A DNA stretch of 64,000 nt. Source: Alkalicoccus daliensis. Its GTDB lineage: Bacteria; Bacillota; Bacilli; Bacillales; Salisediminibacteriaceae. The notes beneath the pieces were generated by a model, which did no database searches, was not told the DNA's origin, and was given only the letters and a program-made list of their open reading frames with translations. The position numbers and the translations under genes are program-made. Shown piece after piece: positions 27,224-34,708 of the stretch. Within the stretch, counting starts at the first letter, position 1, and each line of letters begins with the position of its first letter. Where the stretch lies: NCBI RefSeq assembly GCF_900103955.1, contig NZ_FNIL01000001.1, forward strand, positions 434,001 to 498,000, in the 5' to 3' direction.

Positions 27224-29130
27224 TTGAATTGGAAAAATATGAAAAAGTTCTTCGTTCTTCTTTCCCTTTTGACTTATTAACAGATATTCAGTTCCAAAGA
27301 ATGGCAGAGGAATCCACCAGGGCTTCTTTTCAGGCAAATGAATATGTTTTTCAGGAAGAAGATAATGAAGTGGAGCTATTCTTTCTTTTAAAGGGACTTG
27401 CGAAAAACGTACTGCACAGGGAAGACGGCCAGCAGATATCTGTCAGATTTTATTACCCTGGTGATTTAATTGGAGCAATGATTCTTCTTGCCAGCGGACA
27501 GATGAATTTTTCCGTGCAGGCTCTGGAGGATTGTGAATTAGTTCGATTCCAGAAAAGTACCTTTTTAGATTTAATGACAGAAAATGAAGCGTTCAATGAA
27601 GCTGTTTTAACAGGTATCGGAGACAGGATGAAATCATTGTATGATGAAATAAAAAAAGAACGTACCTATGCTGATGCTGAAAATATAGGTCTTTTTAGAA
27701 CAAGGGTTCAGACGATGATGGATCAGGCGGTTACGATCCGGGATGCTGCTACTCTGGAAGCTGCAGCCGGAAAATTAAATGAACAAAATTCTGCCGGACT
27801 TATTATTATTGACAGCAGAGAGCATCTGCGCGGTATTTTAACACAGCAGCGATTAATAAACGGCCTCCTTCATGGCTCAGCAGCAGACCCTGTCAGCCGC
27901 TGGATGGACGACAGGCCTCACACTATCCAGGAAAATGCTTTCAGCTATGAAGTCTTAACTTTTTTTAAAGATGACTATATTGATCTGGTCCCGGTCATGC
28001 GCGGAGAAATTGTAGTAGGGGTACTGACCGCGGAATCATTTCTTCAGCTCCAGGATTCTAAATATCTTCACCTCTCCTATCGTTTACAGCATGCGAAAAC
28101 GATCAGGGAAATTGCGAAAGTGGCTCCAAAAAATCATGAAGATTTTCATTATTTTACAGAGGCTTTATTAAATGAACGTACGCACCCTACGGAAGTAAGC
28201 GAATTTATATCCAGCTATAACGATCAGCTCCACCGTAAAGTAATTCAGCTTGCGATTCACTCAATGAAGAAAGAGGGGCACGGGCCGCCTCCGGTTAATT
28301 ACTGTTTTATTGTCATGGGCAGCCAGGGGCGCAAAGAACAGGCTTTCAGTACAGATCAGGATAATGGATTGATCCTGGATAATTACCGGCATCTGACTCA
28401 CTGGAGAGAAGTTGAAGATTATTTTCACAGATTTGCCGGGAAGGTAAATCAGGGGCTTGCCGATGCAGGTTTTCCTGAGTGTACTGGAGGAATTATGGCC
28501 AGGGAACGCAAATGGTGCCGTGGAATTAATGAATGGAGAGAAGAAGTATTCCGCTGGGTAAAAGAAAGTGACGGTCAGGAGATCAGGGATTTCACCATTT
28601 TTATTGATTACCGGCCCGTATTCGGGGATTTCTCTCTTGCAGAAACCCTTCGGGAGGAAATAACGGAGCGGATTCAAAACGGCAGGATCCTGCAGGCGTT
28701 CCTGATGAAAGATACAATTCGATTCAAAGTTCCCATCAATCCTTTCGGCAGAATCACCATCCGCGGGAAGGAGAAAAAAATTGATCTAAAAAAATCTGCG
28801 CTGATGCAGATAGTGAATGGAGTTCGGATTTTTGCCATTAAATATGGAATTAAAGAGCCGGGGACCACGGCACGTTTAGATCAGCTTGAAAAATTGGAAG
28901 TATTTCATCCGCGGGATGTGAGAAATGCAAAGCTTGCGATGGATGTGCTTCACTATCATAGAATAAAGCAGAATTTAAAAGACCTGCGGGCAGAAAAACC
29001 GCTGAGTAATGAAATTGCTCCGCTTGAGCTCTCGAAAGAAGACCGGAAACAATTTAAAGAAGCTCTCATTATTGCGAAAAGGATGCAGCAGATGAGTGAA
29101 TTAAGCTTTCAGAAAAATCGGGGGATCTGA
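27220..29130 (+). CDS. cNMP/CBS/DUF294 nucleotidyltransferase-like protein
   Basis: A 636-residue regulatory protein. Residues about 15-140 are a Crp-like cyclic-nucleotide-binding fold, about 165-290 a pair of CBS domains, and about 345-480 a nucleotidyltransferase domain with G-S-Q-G-R-K-E-Q and T-D-Q-D-N-G. The remainder is the DUF294 substrate-binding helical domain. The architecture is related to GlnD-like uridylyltransferases; the target is unknown. It overlaps mrfB by 4 bp and lies 2 bp before an exonuclease gene. A second copy of this pair lies at the right end of the window. Confidence 0.87.
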   Translation: MIELEKYEKVLRSSFPFDLLTDIQFQRMAEESTRASFQANEYVFQEEDNEVELFFLLKGLAKNVLHREDGQQISVRFYYPGDLIGAMILLASGQMNFSVQALEDCELVRFQKSTFLDLMTENEAFNEAVLTGIGDRMKSLYDEIKKERTYADAENIGLFRTRVQTMMDQAVTIRDAATLEAAAGKLNEQNSAGLIIIDSREHLRGILTQQRLINGLLHGSAADPVSRWMDDRPHTIQENAFSYEVLTFFKDDYIDLVPVMRGEIVVGVLTAESFLQLQDSKYLHLSYRLQHAKTIREIAKVAPKNHEDFHYFTEALLNERTHPTEVSEFISSYNDQLHRKVIQLAIHSMKKEGHGPPPVNYCFIVMGSQGRKEQAFSTDQDNGLILDNYRHLTHWREVEDYFHRFAGKVNQGLADAGFPECTGGIMARERKWCRGINEWREEVFRWVKESDGQEIRDFTIFIDYRPVFGDFSLAETLREEITERIQNGRILQAFLMKDTIRFKVPINPFGRITIRGKEKKIDLKKSALMQIVNGVRIFAIKYGIKEPGTTARLDQLEKLEVFHPRDVRNAKLAMDVLHYHRIKQNLKDLRAEKPLSNEIAPLELSKEDRKQFKEALIIAKRMQQMSELSFQKNRGI

Positions 29131-29132
29131 CT

Positions 29133-29876
29133 ATGTGGAAGCAGCTGTTTACTCAATCCGGCTATGATTTTAACCGCTTCCGGCAGTACAGAAATGAATG
29201 GATTGAAAACTACCCGGAAGAATGGGAGCTTACGGAAAAGCTAATACGCGATTTTAATGCAGTAAAGATCGATGATTCACGAAAGATTTCCCAAACTACA
29301 TTTACAATATTTGATATTGAAACAACCGGGTTTTATGCAGGACTAGGGGATGAAATGATTTCCATCGGCGCTTTATATCTGGAAAATGGAAAAGCTTTTG
29401 TAAATAATACTTTTTATTCGTTAGTATACGCTGCAAAACCTGTTCCGGAGGCAGTAACAGAAATTACTGGTCTTACGTCTGCGGAAACCAATATGGGAGA
29501 AGATTTCCCGCGTGTATTACGGCAGTTTCTTCAATTCACTAAAAATACTGTCCTTGTGGCGCATCCAGCAAGTTTTGATATCCCCTTTCTGCAGACTTTA
29601 TGCAGAAGATGGAAACTCCCGATTATCCGGCCGGTGGTGGTGGACTCCTTTTTACTTGCTAAGCTGTTGTATCCCGGAGCAGATAACAGTCTGGACAGTC
29701 TGCTGCAGCGATTTCATATGCCGGTTATTGAAAGACATCATGCATTAAATGACGCAGTAATTACTGCAGAACTTTTCCAGAATTTATTAGATGCGGCGCA
29801 GGAAAAGAATTATCACTCCCTGAAAGAACTGCTCAAGGAACTAAATGCTGCAGGAAGAAAAAGAAGAAGCAGATAA
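29133..29876 (+). CDS. DnaQ-like 3'-5' exonuclease
   Basis: A 247-residue DEDDh exonuclease of the PolC/epsilon type: F-D-I-E-T-T-G near residue 60, a central V-A-H-P-A-S-F-D near 147, and H-H-A-L-N-D-A near 206. No polymerase domain is attached. It is the last gene of the mrfAB operon, immediately after the DUF294 nucleotidyltransferase gene. Its paralogue at 62735-63454 has the same neighbour, so exonuclease and nucleotidyltransferase probably work together (inference). Confidence 0.87.
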   Translation: MWKQLFTQSGYDFNRFRQYRNEWIENYPEEWELTEKLIRDFNAVKIDDSRKISQTTFTIFDIETTGFYAGLGDEMISIGALYLENGKAFVNNTFYSLVYAAKPVPEAVTEITGLTSAETNMGEDFPRVLRQFLQFTKNTVLVAHPASFDIPFLQTLCRRWKLPIIRPVVVDSFLLAKLLYPGADNSLDSLLQRFHMPVIERHHALNDAVITAELFQNLLDAAQEKNYHSLKELLKELNAAGRKRRSR

Positions 29877-29897
29877 ACATTGCAAAACCGGTCATTA

Positions 29898-29926
29898 TTG
29901 ACTATGATACTATATGTTACCATATG
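29898..29926 (+). promoter_or_regulatory. putative sigma-A-type promoter
   Basis: TTGACT at 29898-29903 is followed after 17 nt by CATATG (29921-29926), with ATATGAAT overlapping it. It is placed well for the 21-codon gene beginning at 29947, but the -10 is poor. Confidence 0.4.
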
Positions 29927-29946
29927 AATAAGGAGAGAGAGAAAGC

Positions 29947-30012
29947 ATGACAAAAATTTTAGTAGGTATGTTTTTTGCCGTGATCTGCGGTACTGTAGTA
30001 TTTTTCCAGTAA
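29947..30012 (+). CDS. 21-residue hydrophobic peptide
   Basis: A tiny gene of 22 codons including the stop, preceded by AAGGAGAGAGAG and followed 12 nt later by a strong terminator. The peptide begins M-T-K-I-L-V-G and is almost wholly hydrophobic, enough for one transmembrane helix. Too short for family assignment. Independent promoter-like and terminator signals make it a credible gene rather than a chance frame. Confidence 0.5.
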   Translation: MTKILVGMFFAVICGTVVFFQ

Positions 30013-30023
30013 CAGATCTAAGG

Positions 30024-30067
30024 GAACTGTTTCGTTTTGCAGAGTAATAACGAAACAGTTTTCTTTT
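30024..30067 (+). terminator. intrinsic terminator
   Basis: AACTGTTTCGTT and AACGAAACAGTT form a perfect 12-bp stem followed by TTCTTTT. It isolates the small peptide gene from ypsA. Confidence 0.9.
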
Positions 30068-30111
30068 GAAGAATTAGATCTCGGAATTGATTTATCGTAA
30101 AGGAGGCTGCT

Positions 30112-30669
30112 ATGTACACAGTAATTGCTGTCTCAGGTTATAAACCTCATGAAATCGGTGTTTTTAAAGAGAAGCATGAGCAGCTTCCCTATTTAAAAAA
30201 AGCAATTAAACGTAAAATCCATGAAATTATAGAAGCTTATGGAACAGAGTGGATAGTAACAAGCGGCCAGTCCGGAATTGAATTATGGGCAGCTGAAGCA
30301 GCGATTGAGCTGAAAGCTGAAGGAGTGGCTGTTAAAGTAGCTACTATTGCTCCTTTTTTTGCGCAGGAAGAAAAATATTCCGAACCTACCAAAGAACTTT
30401 ATAAACATATATGGGAAGCGAGCGATTTTAAAGATTTTATTACGAAAAGAGCGTATGAAGGACCGGAACAGCTCCGCATGAAAAATGATTTTATCATTCA
30501 GAAGACAGATGCACTATTGTTAGTATATGATGAAACTACAGCAGGTACCCCAAAGTTTTATGAAGATGCTGCTTTAAAACGTCAGGAAAATACAAACTAT
30601 CCTATCTTGTATATGTCTCCTGAAGACATTGAAGATTTAATCCGGGAAGAACTGGATGACTGGAATTGA
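30112..30669 (+). CDS. ypsA: YpsA (DUF1273, SLOG-fold) protein
   Basis: A 185-residue soluble protein of the YpsA/DUF1273 family, a Rossmann-like SLOG fold predicted to bind nucleotides or NAD-type ligands. Visible features are V-S-G-Y-K-P-H-E near the start, T-S-G-Q-S-G-I-E-L-W near residue 50, and a T-A-G-T-P-K-F-Y loop. In B. subtilis YpsA influences cell division and lies beside gpsB, as here. ATG 30112 follows AAAGGAGGC. Confidence 0.9.
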   Translation: MYTVIAVSGYKPHEIGVFKEKHEQLPYLKKAIKRKIHEIIEAYGTEWIVTSGQSGIELWAAEAAIELKAEGVAVKVATIAPFFAQEEKYSEPTKELYKHIWEASDFKDFITKRAYEGPEQLRMKNDFIIQKTDALLLVYDETTAGTPKFYEDAALKRQENTNYPILYMSPEDIEDLIREELDDWN

Positions 30670-30723
30670 CATTCCCCGTCTTGTTTGAAAAAATGAACAT
30701 AACAAGTGAATGAGGTGACGTGT

Positions 30724-31032
30724 ATGGAGAGAATGGCTAAATTAACAAAAAATGATATTTATGAAAAAGAATTTAAAACGAGTATGCGCGGTTATAACCA
30801 GGACGAAGTGGATCAGTTTTTAGATGATATTATTAAAGATTACGAGGCATTTGAAACACACATCCAAAAGCTTGAAAAGCAGCTGGAAGAAGCAAAGCAT
30901 GCCAGGCCCGGCCGGGAAGAAATTAAAACAGCTCCTAAACCCCAGCCTGCGGCAGGGAATACGAATTATGATATTTTACGCAGACTCTCCAATTTGGAAA
31001 AACATGTGTTCGGGAGCAAATTGAACGAATAA
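30724..31032 (+). CDS. gpsB: cell-cycle protein GpsB
   Basis: A 102-residue DivIVA-like protein. The N-terminal membrane- and partner-binding part carries the typical [20 protein letters not shown] motif (about 17-36), followed by a coiled coil, a Pro-rich linker and a C-terminal helical motif ending near V-F-G. GpsB coordinates peptidoglycan synthesis between side wall and septum. ATG 30724 has GAGGTGA about 6 nt upstream. Its stop shares one base with the next start. Confidence 0.94.
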   Translation: MERMAKLTKNDIYEKEFKTSMRGYNQDEVDQFLDDIIKDYEAFETHIQKLEKQLEEAKHARPGREEIKTAPKPQPAAGNTNYDILRRLSNLEKHVFGSKLNE

Positions 31033-31448
31033 TGAGTGAAATGGTTCAAGTTTATATTGATGGAGCAAGTGCAGGAAATCCAGGTCCTTCCGGAGCGGGA
31101 ATCTTTATAAAATCCAAAGCAGAACAATTACGGGTATCGCATCCGCTTTCTCCAATGACCAATCACGAAGCAGAATTTCACGCATGCCTGCAAGCACTCC
31201 GTCTCTGCAGAGAAAAGGGGTATACTCTTATATCCATCCGCTCCGATGCAAAAGTACTGGTAGAAGCTGTGGAAAAAAGATTTGTTAAAAACACTTCGTA
31301 TAAGAGCTTACTGGACAGTATACTGAAGCAGGTGGATGATCCCTTTTTTGAATATGTATTTTTTAAATGGATTCCCACCAAACAGAATGGGGAAGCAGAT
31401 AAACTTGCCAAGCAGGCAGTAAGAAATGCTTCCGCTCGTAAGAAATAA
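31032..31448 (+). CDS. RNase HI-like protein
   Basis: A 138-residue RNase H fold protein of the Bacillus YpeP/YpdQ type, without an N-terminal hybrid-binding domain. The four acidic catalytic positions are visible: D10 in Y-I-D-G-A-S-A-G-N-P-G, E48 in N-H-E-A-E, D72 in R-S-D-A and D123 in G-E-A-D-K-L-A. The active site therefore looks complete, and cleavage of RNA in RNA-DNA hybrids is plausible. It overlaps gpsB by one base (TAATG) and precedes the rnpB promoter. Confidence 0.82.
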   Translation: MSEMVQVYIDGASAGNPGPSGAGIFIKSKAEQLRVSHPLSPMTNHEAEFHACLQALRLCREKGYTLISIRSDAKVLVEAVEKRFVKNTSYKSLLDSILKQVDDPFFEYVFFKWIPTKQNGEADKLAKQAVRNASARKK

Positions 31449-31478
31449 TTGATTATTACGTGCGAAAAGTGATATAAT
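31449..31478 (+). promoter_or_regulatory. sigma-A-type promoter of rnpB
   Basis: TTGATT at 31449-31454 and TATAAT at 31473-31478 are separated by 18 nt, starting at the stop codon of the RNase H-like gene. The expected start lies just before the RNase P RNA. Confidence 0.8.
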
Positions 31479-31488
31479 AGTTTTCGTT

Positions 31489-31900
31489 GTTTAAACACCC
31501 ATTTGTGTTCGAGTAATCGCTGTGTGTAACAGCACAGAGGAAAGTCCATGCTCACACAGTCTGAGATGACTGTAGTGTTCGTGCCTGACGAAATCATAAG
31601 TCAGGGTAGCCTGTAAGGCTAACGGCAGAAGGAACGCCTAAGTCTGTGAAGATATGGCGGACACTTCTTGAAAGTGCCACAGTGACGGAGCTTTTTTGGA
31701 AACAAAAAAGGTGGAACGAGGTAAACCCCGCGAGTGAGAAACCCAAAATTAGGTAGGGGCACTTCTGCAAAGGAAATGAACGGAGCAGAAGGCGGATTAT
31801 TATCCGCAGACAGATGATTACTGCTTTCGTACGAGGGTGACTCCCGTATGCAGTACGGAGTAACAGAACATGGCTTACGGAGCACAGATGGCGTCTTAAG
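31489..31900 (+). ncRNA. rnpB: RNase P RNA, B type
   Basis: The catalytic RNA of ribonuclease P, which matures tRNA 5' ends. Conserved blocks of the Bacillus type are evident: GAGGAAAGTCCATGCTC, TAGTGTTCGTGCC, TCATAAGTCAGGGTAGCC, CTTGAAAGTGCCACAGTGACG, GTGGAACGAGGTAAACCCC, GCGAGTGAGAAACCCAAA and AGAACATGGCTTACGGAG. A closing P1 helix pairs CCATTTGTG (31499-31507) with CACAGATGG (31883-31891). Both ends are approximate by a few nt. Position between gpsB and ypsC matches Bacillus. Confidence 0.96.
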
Positions 31901-31910
31901 ATATGCAACT

Positions 31911-31942
31911 GCCTCACGATGTACGGTGTCGTGAGGCTTTTT
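31911..31942 (+). terminator. intrinsic terminator of rnpB
   Basis: GCCTCACGA and TCGTGAGGC form a 9-bp stem followed by TTTTTC, immediately after the RNase P RNA. Confidence 0.92.
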
Positions 31943-31975
31943 CATTAGAATGAACGAGAAAGCAGGGATATGAAT

Positions 31976-33112
31976 ATGGGTAAGTATACACTCCTGGCAA
32001 CTGCTACAATGGGGCTCGAAGCTATTGTAGGCAAAGAAGTAAAAGCTCTGGGATTTGAAAATGTACAGGTAGAAAACGGACGAGTAAGATTTGAGGCAGA
32101 TGAAGCGGGTATTGCGAAAGCGAATTTATGGCTTCGTACTGCTGACAGAATTAAATTATTAGTAGGTGAATTTAAAGCTGTTACATTTGACGAATTATTT
32201 GAACAGACGAAAGCACTGCCCTGGTCTGATTTTATAGCGAAAGATGCAGAATTTCCTGTACTTGGCCGCTCAGTAAAATCAGAACTTTTCAGTATTTCAG
32301 ACTGTCAGGCAATTGCAAAAAAAGCAATTGTAGAGAGTTTAAAGAAAAAACATGATATCTCCTGGTTTGAGGAAACAGGTCCTCTTACGAGAGTTGAGGT
32401 GGCGCTTCATAAAGATATTGCGCAGCTCACACTTGATACAAGCGGAGAAGGGTTGAACAGAAGAGGTTACCGCTCTCGGCAGAACCAGGCACCTCTGAAG
32501 GAAACCCTTGCTGCTGCTTTAATCCAGCTTGCCAACTGGTATCCGGATATACCGCTGCACGATCCTTTTGCAGGTTCCGGCACTATACCGATTGAAGCTG
32601 CAATGATAGCACAGAATGCTGCTCCCGGCATGAACCGGTCTTTTTCATTTTCAGAATGGGGATGGTTCCCGGATAACGTTTACGCAGAAGCACTGGAAGA
32701 AGCGGAAGACGTAAGAAAACCGCAGGAAAAGTTTGAGATTGTTGCCTCTGATATTGATCATTCCATGGTAGAACTTGCCCGTTATAATGCGGCAGAAGCA
32801 GGGTTTTCAGATCAGATTTATATTAAGCAGATGCAGGTACGTGATTTTTCACCAAAAGCCCAAAAAGGAGTATTGATCGGCAATCCTCCTTACGGTGAGC
32901 GGATGGATGAAAAGGAAAATGTGGAATCTCTTTATAAAGATTTAGGTAAACTGATGAGCCGCTATCCCCACTGGAGTGTATATATGTTAACAAGCCATGA
33001 GGAATTTGAAACTCTATACGGTAAAAAAGCAACCAAGAAACGAAAGTTGTATAACGGTAATTTAAAAACTCATTTTTATCAGTACTGGGGAGAAAGACTT
33101 CCGAGAAACTAA
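31976..33112 (+). CDS. ypsC: YpsC/RlmL-type THUMP rRNA methyltransferase
   Basis: A 378-residue class I methyltransferase with an N-terminal THUMP RNA-binding domain (about 45-160). The UPF0020-type methylase domain has D-P-F-A-G-S-G-T-I-P-I-E near residue 197 and the catalytic N-P-P-Y-G-E-R near 300. It resembles the N-terminal half of RlmL, which makes m2G in 23S rRNA. I prefer ATG 31976 (M-G-K-Y-T-L) because AGGG lies 8 nt upstream; ATG 31970 is too close. Confidence 0.9.
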   Translation: MGKYTLLATATMGLEAIVGKEVKALGFENVQVENGRVRFEADEAGIAKANLWLRTADRIKLLVGEFKAVTFDELFEQTKALPWSDFIAKDAEFPVLGRSVKSELFSISDCQAIAKKAIVESLKKKHDISWFEETGPLTRVEVALHKDIAQLTLDTSGEGLNRRGYRSRQNQAPLKETLAAALIQLANWYPDIPLHDPFAGSGTIPIEAAMIAQNAAPGMNRSFSFSEWGWFPDNVYAEALEEAEDVRKPQEKFEIVASDIDHSMVELARYNAAEAGFSDQIYIKQMQVRDFSPKAQKGVLIGNPPYGERMDEKENVESLYKDLGKLMSRYPHWSVYMLTSHEEFETLYGKKATKKRKLYNGNLKTHFYQYWGERLPRN

Positions 33113-33120
33113 CGAATTAG

Positions 33121-33150
33121 TTGCCCCCTGACTGAAACAGCGCGTATAAT
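33121..33150 (+). promoter_or_regulatory. putative sigma-A promoter of moaA
   Basis: TTGCCC (33121-33126) and TATAAT (33145-33150) are 18 nt apart, about 25 nt upstream of the start codon. Confidence 0.6.
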
Positions 33151-33175
33151 GAGGCGTATTAAGGAGGGTATGCTA

Positions 33176-34183
33176 ATGCTGGTCGACCAAAGGAACCGAA
33201 CACTCCGTGATTTAAGAATATCAGTGACAGATCAGTGTAATCTGCGCTGCAGATACTGTATGCCGAAAGAAATATTTGATAATAATTTTTCATTTTTAGA
33301 TAAAGAAGAACTGTTAAGCTTCGAGGAAATAGTCTCTGTCGCAAAGGCCTGCCATAAAGTAAGCGGTTTAAAAAAGCTGAGAATTACTGGGGGGGAGCCG
33401 CTTCTCCGCAAAGGACTTCCTGCATTGATTGAGCAGCTTTACAATGAAACGCAGATTGAGGACATCGCAATGACAACGAATGGCATTCTGCTACCGAAGC
33501 ATGCTGCCGCGCTGAAAGAAGCAGGCTTAAAACGTGTAGCGGTCAGCCTGGATTCTCTTTCGGATGACAGATTCCAGGCAATTACCGGGAGAACGATGAA
33601 AGTTGAACATGTTCTGAATGGCATTGAAGCAGCTCAGGCTGCCGGATTGGCAGTAAAGGTAAATATGGTAGTGAAAAAAGGAATGAATGAAGAAGACATT
33701 CTCCCAATGGCAGAATTTTTCCGTGGGAAAGATGTTACACTACGGTATATTGAATACATGGATGTTGGAAATTCCAACGGCTGGAAATGGGATCATGTAA
33801 TTTCGAAAAAAGAAATAATCTCTATGATCGGCGCTGAATATCCACTGGTGGAAGTTCCGCCTTCTCATCATGGGGAAACAGCCAGCCGCTATGCTTATGA
33901 GGATGGCAGCGGCGAGATTGGGGTTATTTCCTCTGTCTCAGATGCTTTCTGTAACTCCTGCAATCGTGCGAGACTCACTGCAGATGGCCAGCTCCTCACT
34001 TGTCTCTTTTCAACAAAAGGGACGGATTTAAAAAAGGTGGTAAGGGATGAGCCTCAAAACTTAGCAGGAGTGGTTTCAAAACTATGGACGCTTCGTGACG
34101 ACAATTATTCTGAAGAGCGTGTGGCAGCAGATGCTGCAAATAAGAACAAACAGAAGCTTGAAATGCACCGTGTTGGAGGATAA
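33176..34183 (+). CDS. moaA: GTP 3',8-cyclase MoaA
   Basis: A 335-residue radical SAM enzyme for the first step of molybdenum-cofactor synthesis. The SAM cluster cysteines are C21, C25 and C28 in C-N-L-R-C-R-Y-C-M-P. The glycine-rich T-G-G-E-P-L-L-R motif follows, and the second cluster is F-C-N-S-C-N-R with a third Cys in L-L-T-C-L-F. The terminal substrate tail ends H-R-V-G-G, the expected double glycine. ATG 33176 has AAGGAGGG about 9 nt upstream. No other molybdopterin gene is in the window; it has its own promoter and terminator. Confidence 0.95.
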   Translation: MLVDQRNRTLRDLRISVTDQCNLRCRYCMPKEIFDNNFSFLDKEELLSFEEIVSVAKACHKVSGLKKLRITGGEPLLRKGLPALIEQLYNETQIEDIAMTTNGILLPKHAAALKEAGLKRVAVSLDSLSDDRFQAITGRTMKVEHVLNGIEAAQAAGLAVKVNMVVKKGMNEEDILPMAEFFRGKDVTLRYIEYMDVGNSNGWKWDHVISKKEIISMIGAEYPLVEVPPSHHGETASRYAYEDGSGEIGVISSVSDAFCNSCNRARLTADGQLLTCLFSTKGTDLKKVVRDEPQNLAGVVSKLWTLRDDNYSEERVAADAANKNKQKLEMHRVGG

Positions 34184-34187
34184 TATG

Positions 34188-34235
34188 AACACCCCGTCGT
34201 GAGAAAAGAAACTTTACTCACGACGGGGTGTTTTT
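34188..34235 (+). terminator. intrinsic terminator of moaA
   Basis: AACACCCCGTCGTGAG and CTCACGACGGGGTGTT form a perfect 16-bp stem followed by TTTTT, starting 4 bp after the moaA stop. Confidence 0.93.
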
Positions 34236-34277
34236 GTCAGCCTATTTCATTTCCTTTTACCTCCCGGACTGCGTTTT

Positions 34278-34583
34278 TTACTCATTTGGGTAGAAAAGGT
34301 CGTGTCCGGAAGAGTGGGAAAAAGTAATTTCCTCAATGTCTGTATCATAATCAATTGTTAAACCTTCAAAATACCAGACATCTTCTTCCGTCACATAAAT
34401 ATGCAGCCCCTCTTTTTTGATCAGCACCGCTTCAGTATCCGGTGTTTCTCCTGCTACACCTACCGAAAATCCGCCGGAACCTATGCCGCCTACTCGCACA
34501 AACAGCCAAAGAGGATCATTTTCATAAAGATTCATTTCTGACTGGTAAAAGGACACTGCTTTATCTGATATAGACAAGTTCAT
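34278..34583 (-). CDS. HesB/YneR-like protein
   Basis: A 101-residue protein of the HesB/IscA-like fold resembling Bacillus YneR: V-R-V-G-G-I-G-S-G-G-F-S-V-G and a C-terminal F-S-H-S-S-G-H-D-L-F. It contains no cysteine at all, so it cannot bind iron-sulfur clusters in the usual IscA way; this is also the situation I recall for YneR. Function unknown. GAGGTGATAC precedes the ATG. It stands alone against the direction of its neighbours. Confidence 0.8.
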   Translation of the reverse strand: MNLSISDKAVSFYQSEMNLYENDPLWLFVRVGGIGSGGFSVGVAGETPDTEAVLIKKEGLHIYVTEEDVWYFEGLTIDYDTDIEEITFSHSSGHDLFYPNE

Positions 34584-34708
34584 CGTATCACCTCTTTATT
34601 ATTGTAGCATGAACTGTTCGAAACGGAAAAACAGGTGTCTCATGAAAAGTGATCTGAAACTGCGTATAATAGATTATGAACCTAATAATAAACTTAAGGA
34701 GAGATAAT

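Noticed and set aside
31178-31945. Long open frames on the - strand over rnpB
   Set aside because: Antisense shadows of the RNase H-like gene and the RNase P RNA.
34188-34230. Long perfect inverted repeat after moaA as a possible operator or attachment site
   Set aside because: Stem plus T5 directly after a stop codon is explained as an intrinsic terminator.
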